A stretch of 64,000 nucleotides of DNA from Ferrimonas senticii DSM 18821 (lineage in GTDB: Bacteria; Pseudomonadota; Gammaproteobacteria; Enterobacterales; Shewanellaceae), in the NCBI RefSeq assembly GCF_000422665.1, contig NZ_KE383899.1:136915-200914 (forward strand), given 5' to 3'. The notes below the pieces were generated by a model. It worked only from the letters and a program-made list of their open reading frames with translations, was not told the origin of the DNA and ran no database searches. Positions 18,745 to 27,156 of this stretch are shown here, in pieces. Both the position numbers and the translations under genes were made by a program. Position 1 is the stretch's first letter. Each line of letters begins with the position of its first letter.

Positions 18745-20039
18745 TGCAGCTCTCCGCGCGCATTGGTTGCTTGAAATGAACTTGGGCTCAACAGCGGGAA
18801 CGGATCGTACACCCCCGCTGGCGCCGGTTTACTGATTTGACTGTCGAGCCAGCGCAGTAGTACCACCACTGGGCTGTCGACGAGGAATTTGGCTTCGGGG
18901 TAGATCCAAAACAGGCGATCAAGGCCGTCGTTTGGCTCAAACCCCTGATCGATGATGCCGTCGTTATTCAGATCCCAACCTCGATGGTTGCTCCAATAGT
19001 TGCCACGGCCTTGTTGCGACCAGTTGACCGCGCCATTACCGATGTACATCACCTGCACTTGGTTATCGATAAAGTTGTTAGCGTAGATCTTGTTGCCTTC
19101 GCCACCAAGCGCCATCGAAATTCCCTCTTGGGCACCGACGATATGGTTGTGGTGGACCTCGTTATCAAACGCCCCGTAGATGAAGATCCCTTTGCCATTG
19201 CCGTCGAACATCTCTTTGGCACGAGGGTTGACCACGGTATCGACATAGTTGTTGGCGACCACGCAGTGGGTTGCCATGTTTAGCAGTACCCCGAACTCAT
19301 CGGCGTCTTTAACGGTGTTACCGATCAGATCCAACCGCTCAGAACTCATCAGCGCGTAACCGGCGACACTGTCAATGGAGTGATTCTGGGTCACCCGCGA
19401 CTCATCAAAGTACATAAAATGCACCGGATATTGGGTGATGCTGAACTGGTTGCGGTGGATTTCCGCCTGCTTGCCAGTCTCCAGATAAACGCCATCACGG
19501 GTGCCGCTGATGACGTTATCCTCGACCCTGATCTCATTGACCCCTTTGGTGTACACCCCATCGCCGCGCTCGAGCACGTTGAGCTTAGGGTTACCATTGA
19601 TGCGGTTGGCTTTAACCAGCAGCTGTTGGCCGTCGTCCATCCGCACCCCAAAACCGGGGCCGCTAATGGTGTTGGCGGCAATGACAATTCGCTGATGGCC
19701 CGGCTCGACCAAAATTCCGGCGTCTTTTTTATCCAAGGCGCCACCAAAGCCAACCACGGTCAGTTGCTCGACCGTAACGTCACTGGCATCGACAATCACG
19801 CCACTGCCGTGACCGCCAGCATCTACGGTTACGCCACTGCTGCCACGCAGCTTGAGCGGTTTCTCAATCTTAAAACCGCCTTGGTAGTTGCCTGGCGCTA
19901 ACTCAATCCGATCGCCAGCAGCGGCAGCTTTAAGCGCCGCCGCCAACTCACTATCGTTGGTAACCTGATGACTCGCCGCCAGGGCGCTCAGTGGCGCCAG
20001 CGAGCCGATACACAGCAGTAGCAATAACAGTTGTTTCAT
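18741..20039 (-). CDS. nosD: NosD-like periplasmic copper-site assembly protein
   Basis: Periplasmic right-handed parallel beta-helix protein of 432 residues, with a signal peptide (MKQLLLLLLCIGSLAPLSALA). Repeated short strands such as GVTVDAGGHGSGVIVDAS and NKIYANNFIDNQVQV are the NosD/CASH-type coils. The C-terminal region with RGNYWSNHRGWDLNNDG is conserved in NosD. It docks on the NosFY transporter and, with NosL, delivers copper in the nitrous oxide reductase system; here it may do so for SirA. Confidence 0.92.
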   Translation of the reverse strand: MKQLLLLLLCIGSLAPLSALAASHQVTNDSELAAALKAAAAGDRIELAPGNYQGGFKIEKPLKLRGSSGVTVDAGGHGSGVIVDASDVTVEQLTVVGFGGALDKKDAGILVEPGHQRIVIAANTISGPGFGVRMDDGQQLLVKANRINGNPKLNVLERGDGVYTKGVNEIRVEDNVISGTRDGVYLETGKQAEIHRNQFSITQYPVHFMYFDESRVTQNHSIDSVAGYALMSSERLDLIGNTVKDADEFGVLLNMATHCVVANNYVDTVVNPRAKEMFDGNGKGIFIYGAFDNEVHHNHIVGAQEGISMALGGEGNKIYANNFIDNQVQVMYIGNGAVNWSQQGRGNYWSNHRGWDLNNDGIIDQGFEPNDGLDRLFWIYPEAKFLVDSPVVVLLRWLDSQISKPAPAGVYDPFPLLSPSSFQATNARGELQ

Positions 20040-20053
20040 CGATTGGATTCAGC

Positions 20054-20587
20054 TTACTGATGCTTATGGTGTTTCATTTTTGGCGCATTGCTGTTCAGCA
20101 GCGCCATGGTGATTTCGTCAAAACGGTAGATCTTGCCGCCAAACTTATCGATGTGTGCCTGCGCCAGTTCTGGGGTAGAGAACCCTGGTACCGCCGGCCC
20201 CATAACCCCTTTGGCAGAGGTGCCGTAAACGAAAGTGGCGCTCTTGGCGTCGATAAAGAACTCATCGCTTGGGGTCTGCCAATCGGTGCGTCCCATGTCG
20301 TGCACCACCATTTCAGCGATTTGTCGTGCGTTTTGCGGCTGCAGGGCGAACATAAACATGTCGCGGCTGGAACAAAACGCCATCGCTGGCTGGTTGTTTT
20401 TCAGGGTGATCATCCCTTTAGGCCCCGGGTACTTAGTCACCATCATGCCGCATTGGTGGCAACGGTGGTTTTCATGCAGGCGGTAATTCTCTGGATGCGC
20501 CAGCTTGGCAATCGCTTGCGCCCACGGGCAGCTCATCAGCAGGGTAAAGGCGGTGGCTGATTTCAATAAGTCGCGACGAGAGATCAT
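20054..20587 (-). CDS. nosL: NosL-like copper chaperone with twin-arginine start
   Basis: Periplasmic Cu(I)-binding protein of the NosL family (177 residues). The core motif CHQCGMMVTKYPGPKG and AMAFCSSRDMF are typical. The N-terminus SRRDLLKSATAF has a twin-arginine-like motif followed by LLMSC, a possible lipobox, so it may be a membrane-anchored lipoprotein. The tail ends MKHHKHQ, adding possible metal ligands. It is first of the nosLDFY unit, with AGGAC upstream of the ATG and its own ~300 bp upstream region. Confidence 0.9.
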   Translation of the reverse strand: MISRRDLLKSATAFTLLMSCPWAQAIAKLAHPENYRLHENHRCHQCGMMVTKYPGPKGMITLKNNQPAMAFCSSRDMFMFALQPQNARQIAEMVVHDMGRTDWQTPSDEFFIDAKSATFVYGTSAKGVMGPAVPGFSTPELAQAHIDKFGGKIYRFDEITMALLNSNAPKMKHHKHQ

Positions 20588-20892
20588 CAGAAGTCCTATT
20601 TCTTTATGGGTAAAAATAAAGTTCGAGCAAGACTACTGGCTGACGTTGGCACAAGCTTGCGGCTAGGTCACACCATCGAAAATTTGAAAATTTTTTTGGA
20701 TTTTTGACATGGCTTTTTTGATCTGAATCCCATCCAAACCGCCGATTAAAGGGAGATTCGCTAATTAGCATCGGCCGCCAGCCGCAACGGTTTGAGCTGC
20801 CGTTATCCGCCGCCAAAAAACAAAAAAGCTTGCTGATGAAAGCAAGCTTTTACTGGGAGTTAATAATGTTTAATCGAGTCGATTAGTGCCGC
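20588..20892. other. nosL-sirD intergenic region, likely nosLDFY promoter region
   Basis: A 305 bp gap between sirD and nosL on the same strand. The right part holds the sir operon terminator (20818-20851); the left part is AT-rich with long A/T runs at ~20690-20735 and should carry a separate nosL promoter. No firm operator was recognised. Confidence 0.5.
20818..20851 (-). terminator. Terminator at the end of the sirA-sirD operon
   Basis: An 11-bp stem (20824-20834 with 20841-20851) followed on the minus strand by a long T-rich run. It lies ~45 bp after sirD and separates the sir operon from nosLDFY. Confidence 0.85.
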
Positions 20893-21849
20893 TTAGATGG
20901 CGTAGATCTGACCGGCGTACAGCAGGAACAGACGCAGACACATCATGCCGCAAATCACGCAAGCGGAGGTTAAGTACAGCGCCTGCTTAGAGTGGGCAAA
21001 CTTCTGGCCGAAACCGAAGCCAAACACCACCGGGGCGATAAAGCCTAAGCCAACAACCCCAACCCAGAACAGGTTAGTCCACACCCCACCAGCAAAGGCA
21101 CCCATTGCCGCTTGGCCATCGGAGCCGCTGAACAGCAGTGCCGAGAACAGCATAAACAGGAACAACGCTTCGGCGCCCAGGATTGGCCATTCGGCTTTGT
21201 GCAGAATGCCCATCTCTTGGGAGTGTACGTTCTCTTTAAACATCGCCACCGCCAGCAACTTAGCCGCTGCCGCACCGGCGGACAGACCAGAGGCGATAAA
21301 CAGCGCCGGCAGCACCGAGGTGTTGATCAGCGGGAAGCGGATCAGCGCTGAGATCAGGAAGCCAGTGTAAGCACACACCGACAACGCCAAAATCAGGGTC
21401 AGCCACTCGGCTGGGCGGCGGATCCCGACCAGCTTATCCATGATGCTGTTAACCAGATTCAGGATTGGGAAGCGTACCGCCCACTGAGCGATCTCTTCAC
21501 GCAGTGCCCACGCTGCCAACATCACCGTCAGCGGAATGAAGAACAGCAGTGCAATAACCCCGATGCTCATTACTGACTTGAGGTTGTAGAACACCAGCAT
21601 CTTCCAGAAGAACAGCGGGTTGGTTAAGTCAAATACCAGACACACCATACCTAAGGCGATAGCGACGAAACCGAGCAGAGTGGCCGCTTTCAGCAGAGGG
21701 GTGTTTTCGGTTTGGCCTTTGAAGAATCGCATCATCAGTGCCACACAGATGGCACCGCCAGAGATCCCAGCAAAGAACAGGTAAACCGCGATTGGCCAAG
21801 GCCAAGCGATGGTTTCACCCAGACCGGTAGTGAAATCGATTCCGTTCAT
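20893..21849 (-). CDS. sirD: SirD, NrfD/PsrC-like quinol oxidase membrane subunit
   Basis: Polytopic inner-membrane protein (318 residues, about nine hydrophobic segments) of the NrfD/PolS family. It would oxidise menaquinol and hand electrons to the Fe-S protein SirC. The start sits just downstream of sirC, with CGGAGAT as ribosome site inside the sirC end. Motifs such as YLFFAGISGGAICVALMMRF and GIRRPAEWLTLILA fit the family. In the related mcc system the CD pair is the electron conduit to the octahaem enzyme. Confidence 0.9.
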   Translation of the reverse strand: MNGIDFTTGLGETIAWPWPIAVYLFFAGISGGAICVALMMRFFKGQTENTPLLKAATLLGFVAIALGMVCLVFDLTNPLFFWKMLVFYNLKSVMSIGVIALLFFIPLTVMLAAWALREEIAQWAVRFPILNLVNSIMDKLVGIRRPAEWLTLILALSVCAYTGFLISALIRFPLINTSVLPALFIASGLSAGAAAAKLLAVAMFKENVHSQEMGILHKAEWPILGAEALFLFMLFSALLFSGSDGQAAMGAFAGGVWTNLFWVGVVGLGFIAPVVFGFGFGQKFAHSKQALYLTSACVICGMMCLRLFLLYAGQIYAI

Positions 21850-21851
21850 GA

Positions 21852-22562
21852 TCAGATCTCCGGCTTATTGATAGCGATGTAGCGCAGGCTTGGATCGGTG
21901 CCCAGATGCGGACGGATCCGTTGGGAATCTTTCACCGCCAGCAATTTCGCTACGAAGCTGTTTGGATCATTGGCATCACCAAACACCAACGCGTCGTACT
22001 TACAGGCTTGCACACAGCCAGGCAGTTCGCCTTTGGCCAGTTTGCTGTGCAGACAGAAATCGCAGTTGTGAGCAACGTCAGTATCGCTGTTGATTTGACG
22101 CACGTTGTAAGGGCACGCGGTAATGCAGTATTTGCAACCGGCACACTTACTGTCGTCCATGGTAACAATGCCGGTTTTTTCGTCGCGGTAGGCAGCGCCA
22201 GTTGGGCACACCATCACGCATGGGGCGTTCTGACATTGCTGACAGGAAACCCGCACATATTTACGGTCACAGTTACAGTCGGTTTTGCCACATTCTGGGC
22301 AAACGGCGCCAGGAACACGGTCGGTTTGACGCTCTAAGGTCAACCGAGCCATCCCCTCTGGCAGGTTGTTGGCGGTGTTGCAGGCCTCTTTACAGCGACC
22401 ACAACCAACGCACTTATTTTGGTCAAATACCATGACATAGTGTGGCTTGCCTTCGGCCGCGGCGGAGTCGCTGTTGGAGCTGCACCCCATCACCGTTATC
22501 GCCGCACCGCCAACCCCTACGCACTTGATAAAATCGCGTCGATTTAGCGTTGAGTTACTCAC
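21852..22562 (-). CDS. sirC: SirC, NrfC-like four-cluster ferredoxin subunit
   Basis: Periplasmic iron-sulfur protein carrying electrons from SirD towards SirA. Four 4Fe-4S cysteine sets are visible, including CVGCGRCKEAC, CQQCQNAPCVMVCP and CAGCKYCITACPYN. The N-terminus NRRDFIKCVGVGG is a Tat signal, and VMGC in the same region could be a lipobox. GTG at 22562 is preferred because GGAGG lies 5 nt upstream; ATG codons at 22580 and 22595 are in frame but would put extra residues before the Tat motif. The 236-residue length fits NrfC. Confidence 0.9.
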   Translation of the reverse strand: MSNSTLNRRDFIKCVGVGGAAITVMGCSSNSDSAAAEGKPHYVMVFDQNKCVGCGRCKEACNTANNLPEGMARLTLERQTDRVPGAVCPECGKTDCNCDRKYVRVSCQQCQNAPCVMVCPTGAAYRDEKTGIVTMDDSKCAGCKYCITACPYNVRQINSDTDVAHNCDFCLHSKLAKGELPGCVQACKYDALVFGDANDPNSFVAKLLAVKDSQRIRPHLGTDPSLRYIAINKPEI

Positions 22563-22610
22563 GTTATCCTCCAATACCATACCCACAAGGGGCATGGAGG
22601 TTCTCCATCA

Positions 22611-23294
22611 TCATTTTGGTGCCGCGGCCGCAAGCTTGGCGTTGGCTTTCGCCATCGCACGTTGAATTGGCGCAAGCTCTAAAGACGCTGGCGCGGCATC
22701 AATTAACCGTTGCCAATGTTCTAGCGCCTGCGCGTATTCGCCCTGCAGATAGGCGTGGTTTGCTAATAGCAACAGCGCTTCGGGCTCGGCAGGATTGAGC
22801 GCGAGACTGCGACTGATCAGCAACTGCGTGTCGGCGTTTAGCACGCGTCCATCGCGGTAGTAACTAAACTTCGCCTGCAGCGCCAACGCGTGGCTGGATG
22901 CGGCAGAGAGGCTTAGCAGCCGCGCCATGGTGGCCGCAGCTTGGTCGTACTGGTTTAATTCGGCATAAGCCTGCGCCAATTGCGCCAGTTCGGCCGGGGT
23001 ACTGGCTTGCAAGGCGAGCGATTGCAGGCGCTCTCGTTGCAGATAGTCAGGGGCGTTATCAATCACCTGCAGCTGATAGTCACCGAAGCGACCCAGCTGG
23101 CTGTAGGCGCCGATACTGCTGCCCCCAATCAGTGCCAGTAACAGCAACAGCGCCACACCGCTGGGACGGCGAGTGTTGGCGCTGTCGATGTCTGCTTGCT
23201 GCCGCACGGTCACAGCTTGACCGCACTGTTGCCAGCGCCACCACAGCGGGGTCACCAGCAACAGCAGTAATGCAGCAATTGCAAAAGTCAGCAT
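22611..23294 (-). CDS. CcmI/NrfG-like TPR protein of the haem lyase system
   Basis: A 227-residue membrane-anchored TPR protein. Two hydrophobic segments (~1-19 and ~46-65) are followed by tetratricopeptide-like helices (AELAQLAQAYAELNQYDQAAATMARL, PAEPEALLLLANHAYLQGEYAQALEHWQRL). This matches the CcmI/NrfG apocytochrome-presenting subunits. In Shewanella sir clusters the equivalent is the NrfG-like member of sirEFG. It lies in the sir operon between the FKBP gene (11 bp gap) and sirC. Confidence 0.8.
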   Translation of the reverse strand: MLTFAIAALLLLLVTPLWWRWQQCGQAVTVRQQADIDSANTRRPSGVALLLLLALIGGSSIGAYSQLGRFGDYQLQVIDNAPDYLQRERLQSLALQASTPAELAQLAQAYAELNQYDQAAATMARLLSLSAASSHALALQAKFSYYRDGRVLNADTQLLISRSLALNPAEPEALLLLANHAYLQGEYAQALEHWQRLIDAAPASLELAPIQRAMAKANAKLAAAAPK

Positions 23295-23305
23295 CTAGGC
23301 AGGCC

Positions 23306-24100
23306 TTAATGAGCGTTCATGCCCATGTTCATGCTCATGCCGCCCATACCACCCATGCCACCGTGGCCACCCATGCCTGGGCGGTCGGTTTTGATCAGTT
23401 CAATATCAAACACCAAGGTGCTGTTTGGGGTGATCAGGTTCATGCCCGCTTCGCCGTAAGCCAGTTCCGACGGAATGGTGAAGCGGTACTTGGCGCCCAC
23501 CGGCATCAACTGCAGACCTTCATTCCAACCGTCAATCACGTTGATCAGGGCGATTTGCGCCGGTACGTTGCTCTGGTAAGTGTCTTCAAACGCTTCGCCA
23601 GTGATGTCCTTGCCGATGTAGTGAACGGTCACCACCTCTTCCGGTTTCGGCTTAGCAGCGCCCTCTTCACCGGCTTCTAGAATTTCATATTGCAGCCCAG
23701 ATTCAGTCACGAACACGCCCTCTTTCTTGGCGTTTTGCGCCAGGTAAGCGCGACCTTTTTCCAGGTTTTCTTTCGCCAACGCGGCTTTTTTCAGCGCCAC
23801 TTTTTCGTTAAGCATCTCGGCGCGCGCGTTGATCAGAGTCAGTACGGTGTCTTGATCGAGGCTGACATCTTGGCTGATGGCATCGCTAATGCCTTTAAGC
23901 ACCATCTCTTTGTCGTAGGCCACGCCCAACTCCTGTTGGGTTAACAGTTGGCCCAGCATGTAGCTGCCCATACTGGCGCCAACGGCGTAACTCTCTTTTG
24001 CCGCGTCGTCGGCAAAAGTGGTCTGGGCAAAAGCCGCAGGGGCGGTCATCGCCAGTGCCACGGTGGCGGAGATCAGGGTGCGAGTCAGGGAGTATTTCAT
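23306..24100 (-). CDS. Periplasmic FKBP-type prolyl isomerase with Met/His-rich tail
   Basis: Signal peptide (MKYSLTRTLISATVALAMTA), an FKBP-N dimerisation helix region (~35-125) and a FKBP domain (~135-240: VTVHYIGKDITGEAFEDTY, LQLMPVGAKYRFTIP, LVFDIELIK). After the domain comes a ~22-residue Gly-rich tail with seven Met and two His. The start is ATG at 24100; a TTG five codons earlier is the only alternative. A prolyl isomerase (MccB) is part of the Wolinella mcc system, so a role in SirA folding is likely. The tail looks able to bind Cu(I), an inference. Confidence 0.9.
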   Translation of the reverse strand: MKYSLTRTLISATVALAMTAPAAFAQTTFADDAAKESYAVGASMGSYMLGQLLTQQELGVAYDKEMVLKGISDAISQDVSLDQDTVLTLINARAEMLNEKVALKKAALAKENLEKGRAYLAQNAKKEGVFVTESGLQYEILEAGEEGAAKPKPEEVVTVHYIGKDITGEAFEDTYQSNVPAQIALINVIDGWNEGLQLMPVGAKYRFTIPSELAYGEAGMNLITPNSTLVFDIELIKTDRPGMGGHGGMGGMGGMSMNMGMNAH

Positions 24101-24151
24101 GGTGCTTAGTCTCAACGTGGTAACTTCAGTTAAATCTGCAATTTAAGCCGC

Positions 24152-24574
24152 TTATGGCAGCTCAACTTGGCGACCCGACATGCGCCAGCCAAAGATGCCG
24201 TCTGGCATCTGGCGGACATTGGTGTAGCCCTTCTTCATAACCGCATAGGCGGCCAGCTCAGAGGCGTTACACAGACGGTTCGCACAGTAAAAAATCATCA
24301 GTTTGTTTTTGTCTTCTGGCAGCAAGCGCTCCCAGTCTTCAACGAAGAAATGGATGGCGTTAGGGATGAAACCCTCAGACCACAATTCCAAGGTGTTGAC
24401 GTCGTAGAACAGCACATCGGGATTGCCGACATATTGTTCCGCTTCGTGCATGTTGATGATGTTCAGTTCAAAGCGAAAATCATCGGCGGCGACCATCTCG
24501 TCACCGGCACCTGCAACGGCTGGTTGGCTGACGCCAACAAATAAAGAAAGTAATAAAGAGAAAATGAGTCGCAT
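24152..24574 (-). CDS. Periplasmic rhodanese-like protein of the sir operon
   Basis: A 140-residue single rhodanese domain with a signal peptide (MRLIFSLLLSLFVGVSQPAVA). The active loop is FYCANRLCNASELAAY, with C97 at the catalytic position and a second cysteine C102. DVLFYDVNTLELWSEGFIPNAIH is the conserved CH2A region. Encoded 59 bp after sirA in the same direction. It may handle sulfane sulfur or a metal/thiol for SirA maturation; the substrate is unknown. Confidence 0.83.
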   Translation of the reverse strand: MRLIFSLLLSLFVGVSQPAVAGAGDEMVAADDFRFELNIINMHEAEQYVGNPDVLFYDVNTLELWSEGFIPNAIHFFVEDWERLLPEDKNKLMIFYCANRLCNASELAAYAVMKKGYTNVRQMPDGIFGWRMSGRQVELP

Positions 24575-24633
24575 AACGGTAGGCCTTGAAAGCGCCCCAG
24601 CGAGAGCCGCTGGGGCGAATCAGGATTTAGCGA

Positions 24634-26658
24634 TTACTTCTTGTCGTAACCTGCTTTATCCATGGTGTCTTGAGCTTGCTGTACGTAAACCCAAGCTTCG
24701 TCCATCAGGCGCTTAGCCAGTGCTGGACCGTGAACACCCCAAGAGCCGTCTTTGTCGATCTTGGCAACGTTGGCGCGAGCCTTGTCTACCATCATCATCA
24801 CGTCGGCTTTGTCGGACAGAGTCAGACGAGTGATCAGCATCAGCTCATCAATACGTTCGATCTGCTTGTTCACTTTGGCGTGCAGTTCCTGTACCGGACC
24901 CTGCCACTTCATTACTTCACCGTAGATCTCTTGCTGATCTTCGAAGTGCAGGCCTTTATCCAGTTCAGATTGGAACTGAGAGTGACAGCCTTTACCGGAC
25001 AGAACGTTACGATCTTGAGCAGAAGTACGAGCACAAGACCACATCAGATCCAGGTACGCGTAGTTGTCTTCGTCTTTAGCAACGGTCCAACCTTTACTGG
25101 TAGATACGCGTGGCTGACCTTCGCCCGGATTCAGAGTCTTCTTGATTGGATCCACTTTGATGTTCCAGATGTGCGAGGCACGAACGTTGTCGAAGCCCGC
25201 TTGGTCTGGGAACTGAATCGCAGTGAAGTTCTCACAAGAGCCCATGTTTGGCATGTGACAAGAAGAACAGGTGTTTTCGCCGTGAGGGGCAGAAGACTGG
25301 TGGAACTCCAGCTGAGTCTCGTGACAGTCTTCACACTGCTTCTTCAGTTTCGGATTAGAAACGTGGCTCAGGTAAGAGGTGTCAGTAACTTCGTGTGGAT
25401 CGTGACAGGTGGTACAGCGCATGCCTTTTTCGTAGTGCGCGGAACCAAACATCTGCGAACCTTCAGTACCACAAGATACACAGGCAGACTTCATCTTCAC
25501 GTTGAAGGCGTCTTCTGGCTTAGCACCTGGGCCTTCTGCCAGTTCAGCAACGTAGTTGAAGCGCTGGTGACAGCGTTCACAGTTGGATGGCATACCGCCG
25601 CCAACACCGCCCTCTAGGTGAGCGCCAGCGCCGTGACACTCTTCACAAGAGATACCCTTGGAGATGGTGTGCTCGCGCAGTGCTTCTGGGTTACCCAGAT
25701 CGGCGAAGAACTCCTCTTTAGTTTGGTAATCAAACTTAAAGGTGTGACACACTTCACAGTAGGAAGAGGCTGGCTGGAACAGGAACGATTTGTCCTGCTT
25801 AGCGCCGTAGGAGTTACGGCCCCATTCGTTAGAACCGGAATCACCGAATTCTTCCATCTTCACTGGGAAGGTTGGGATAACTTTCTGGATTTCAGCCGCT
25901 TTTTCTGGGGTCAAGAAGGTCAGCCAGTTCAGAGAGAACTGGTTAGAGCCAGCGTGTACGGTACCGGTACCGTCAGCCAACAGACCGTCGCGAACGGTGT
26001 AGGAACCACGAACCAGCCACGCATCGATGTAGCCGTACTTAGTACGTGGAGTACCAACTACAGAGTAGATCGCCTCTTCGGTGATACCCGCTGGTAGAAC
26101 GCCAGACTTGGTGCCATACATACCTTTCTTCAGGTCGCCGCCCACTTCTTCCATTTCATCTGGGAAACGGATGGTCTTGGCGTGACGAGAGCGCTTCCAC
26201 TTCTCGTACTGAACCGCGTGACACTCACCACATTTCTCTGGACCGATGAACTTGTTCGGGAAGTCTAGGATCGACTTCTCGCCCAGACGGTACTGAACCG
26301 CCATGATGGCGCCGTTCTTTTCAGAGTAATCTTCGGAGTTACCGGTGTGCAGGTACTCTTCACCACGGTCAGAGATGTGTGGCTTACCAACGATACGACC
26401 TTCTGGAATGTAGGTCTTAAAGATCGGGTGATTCTCGAACAGGTAATCCCAGAACTCTTTCTCGGTGATAATGTAATCGTGCAGGGTCATTACACCGCGC
26501 GATTCCATAGTGCCTGAACCTTTAGCGTATACGCTGTGGGTTTGCGGCGATGCTTTGTAGCCCAAGTCGCTTTGCGGTGGGGCATCGTTTGCTTGAGCGC
26601 CGAAGGCAGCGGCGCAAAGCAGTGCAACTGCAGTTGCTTTGGTATTCCAGGTTTTCAT
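24634..26658 (-). CDS. sirA: Octahaem cytochrome c sulfite reductase SirA (MccA type)
   Basis: Periplasmic terminal reductase that converts sulfite to sulfide with six electrons. After a Sec signal peptide (to about ALA-type site at GAQA), seven CXXCH motifs are seen (143, 301, 338, 360, 415, 442, 464) plus one CX15CH motif (C542 to C558-H559), giving eight haems; CX15CH is the hallmark of MccA/SirA. Two further cysteine sites not followed by His, CVSCG (393-397) and C475, may include the two copper ligands known in MccA. The second of two adjacent ATGs is chosen because AGGAG is then 6 nt upstream. First gene of the leftward operon. Confidence 0.95.
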   Translation of the reverse strand: MKTWNTKATAVALLCAAAFGAQANDAPPQSDLGYKASPQTHSVYAKGSGTMESRGVMTLHDYIITEKEFWDYLFENHPIFKTYIPEGRIVGKPHISDRGEEYLHTGNSEDYSEKNGAIMAVQYRLGEKSILDFPNKFIGPEKCGECHAVQYEKWKRSRHAKTIRFPDEMEEVGGDLKKGMYGTKSGVLPAGITEEAIYSVVGTPRTKYGYIDAWLVRGSYTVRDGLLADGTGTVHAGSNQFSLNWLTFLTPEKAAEIQKVIPTFPVKMEEFGDSGSNEWGRNSYGAKQDKSFLFQPASSYCEVCHTFKFDYQTKEEFFADLGNPEALREHTISKGISCEECHGAGAHLEGGVGGGMPSNCERCHQRFNYVAELAEGPGAKPEDAFNVKMKSACVSCGTEGSQMFGSAHYEKGMRCTTCHDPHEVTDTSYLSHVSNPKLKKQCEDCHETQLEFHQSSAPHGENTCSSCHMPNMGSCENFTAIQFPDQAGFDNVRASHIWNIKVDPIKKTLNPGEGQPRVSTSKGWTVAKDEDNYAYLDLMWSCARTSAQDRNVLSGKGCHSQFQSELDKGLHFEDQQEIYGEVMKWQGPVQELHAKVNKQIERIDELMLITRLTLSDKADVMMMVDKARANVAKIDKDGSWGVHGPALAKRLMDEAWVYVQQAQDTMDKAGYDKK

Positions 26659-26864
26659 CATTCACTCCTAGTTGTTTGGTATTGCTAAGTGGCGTTGCTG
26701 GGCTATTCCATCCTCGCCACCGCAATCAACCGAGAGCCATTTTGCCGAAACTGCAAAAGCTAAATGTGAGCCAAATGCGCAATTTACAGGGCGATCAACC
26801 CTAAACCATCAATCTCCACCCAAATGCATTTAAAAACAACAATTTAAGCAAAATTAAAAAAGGC

Positions 26865-26905
26865 TTTTTTAGAACTTTTTTAGAGTTTTTTAGAGAACTT
26901 TAGCG
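26865..26905. repeat. Phased TTTTTTAGA(A/G) repeats, probable curved DNA
   Basis: Three consecutive units TTTTTTAGAAC (26865-26875), TTTTTTAGAG (26876-26885) and TTTTTTAGAG (26886-26895), then a degenerate fourth. The 10-11 bp period equals one helical turn, the arrangement that produces intrinsic bending. Confidence 0.75.
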
Positions 26906-27103
26906 AAAAAACAAATTCACCAAAGAAGCTAAAACTTTCTATAAGTCACAAAACTCAGTATTCATAAATAACGCTCGCAAATAGCCCCGCTAAAGGAAAT
27001 AAAGTTTCATTGGTTAAATACCGTTCTTTTTTGAGCAAGCGTCACACTCTGCATTATTGCTTCTGCGTTGAATGGAACTTGATTGGTACATTTACGTCAT
27101 AGC

Positions 27104-27139
27104 AATGCCGCCTACCCATTGGTTATTTGAGGCGGCATT
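27104..27139 (+). promoter_or_regulatory. Leader hairpin directly upstream of the CcmF-like gene
   Basis: Perfect 10-bp arms AATGCCGCCT (27104-27113) and AGGCGGCATT (27130-27139) with a 16-nt loop, followed by TTTT and, 5 nt later, the AGGAG ribosome site of the next gene. It could act as an attenuator or a stability/processing element. Confidence 0.5.
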
Positions 27140-27156
27140 TTCGTAGGAGTGAAATT

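Larger units (their letters stand above)
26659..27156. promoter_or_regulatory. Divergent control region between sirA and the haem lyase genes
   Basis: A ~500 bp, strongly AT-rich region with no ORF that must drive both halves of the sir island. It holds a phased T-tract array (26865-26905), a half-CRP-like AAATGTGA at 26762-26769 and other isolated TCACA half sites (e.g. around 26947 and 27051). A hairpin lies at 27104-27139. No full CRP or FNR palindrome was found. Confidence 0.6.

Noticed and set aside
24670-25617. 315-codon plus-strand ORF
   Set aside because: Antisense to sirA, which has eight haem motifs.
26762-26785. CRP site upstream of sirA
   Set aside because: Only the left half AAATGTGA fits; the right half does not match, so it is noted only as a half site.
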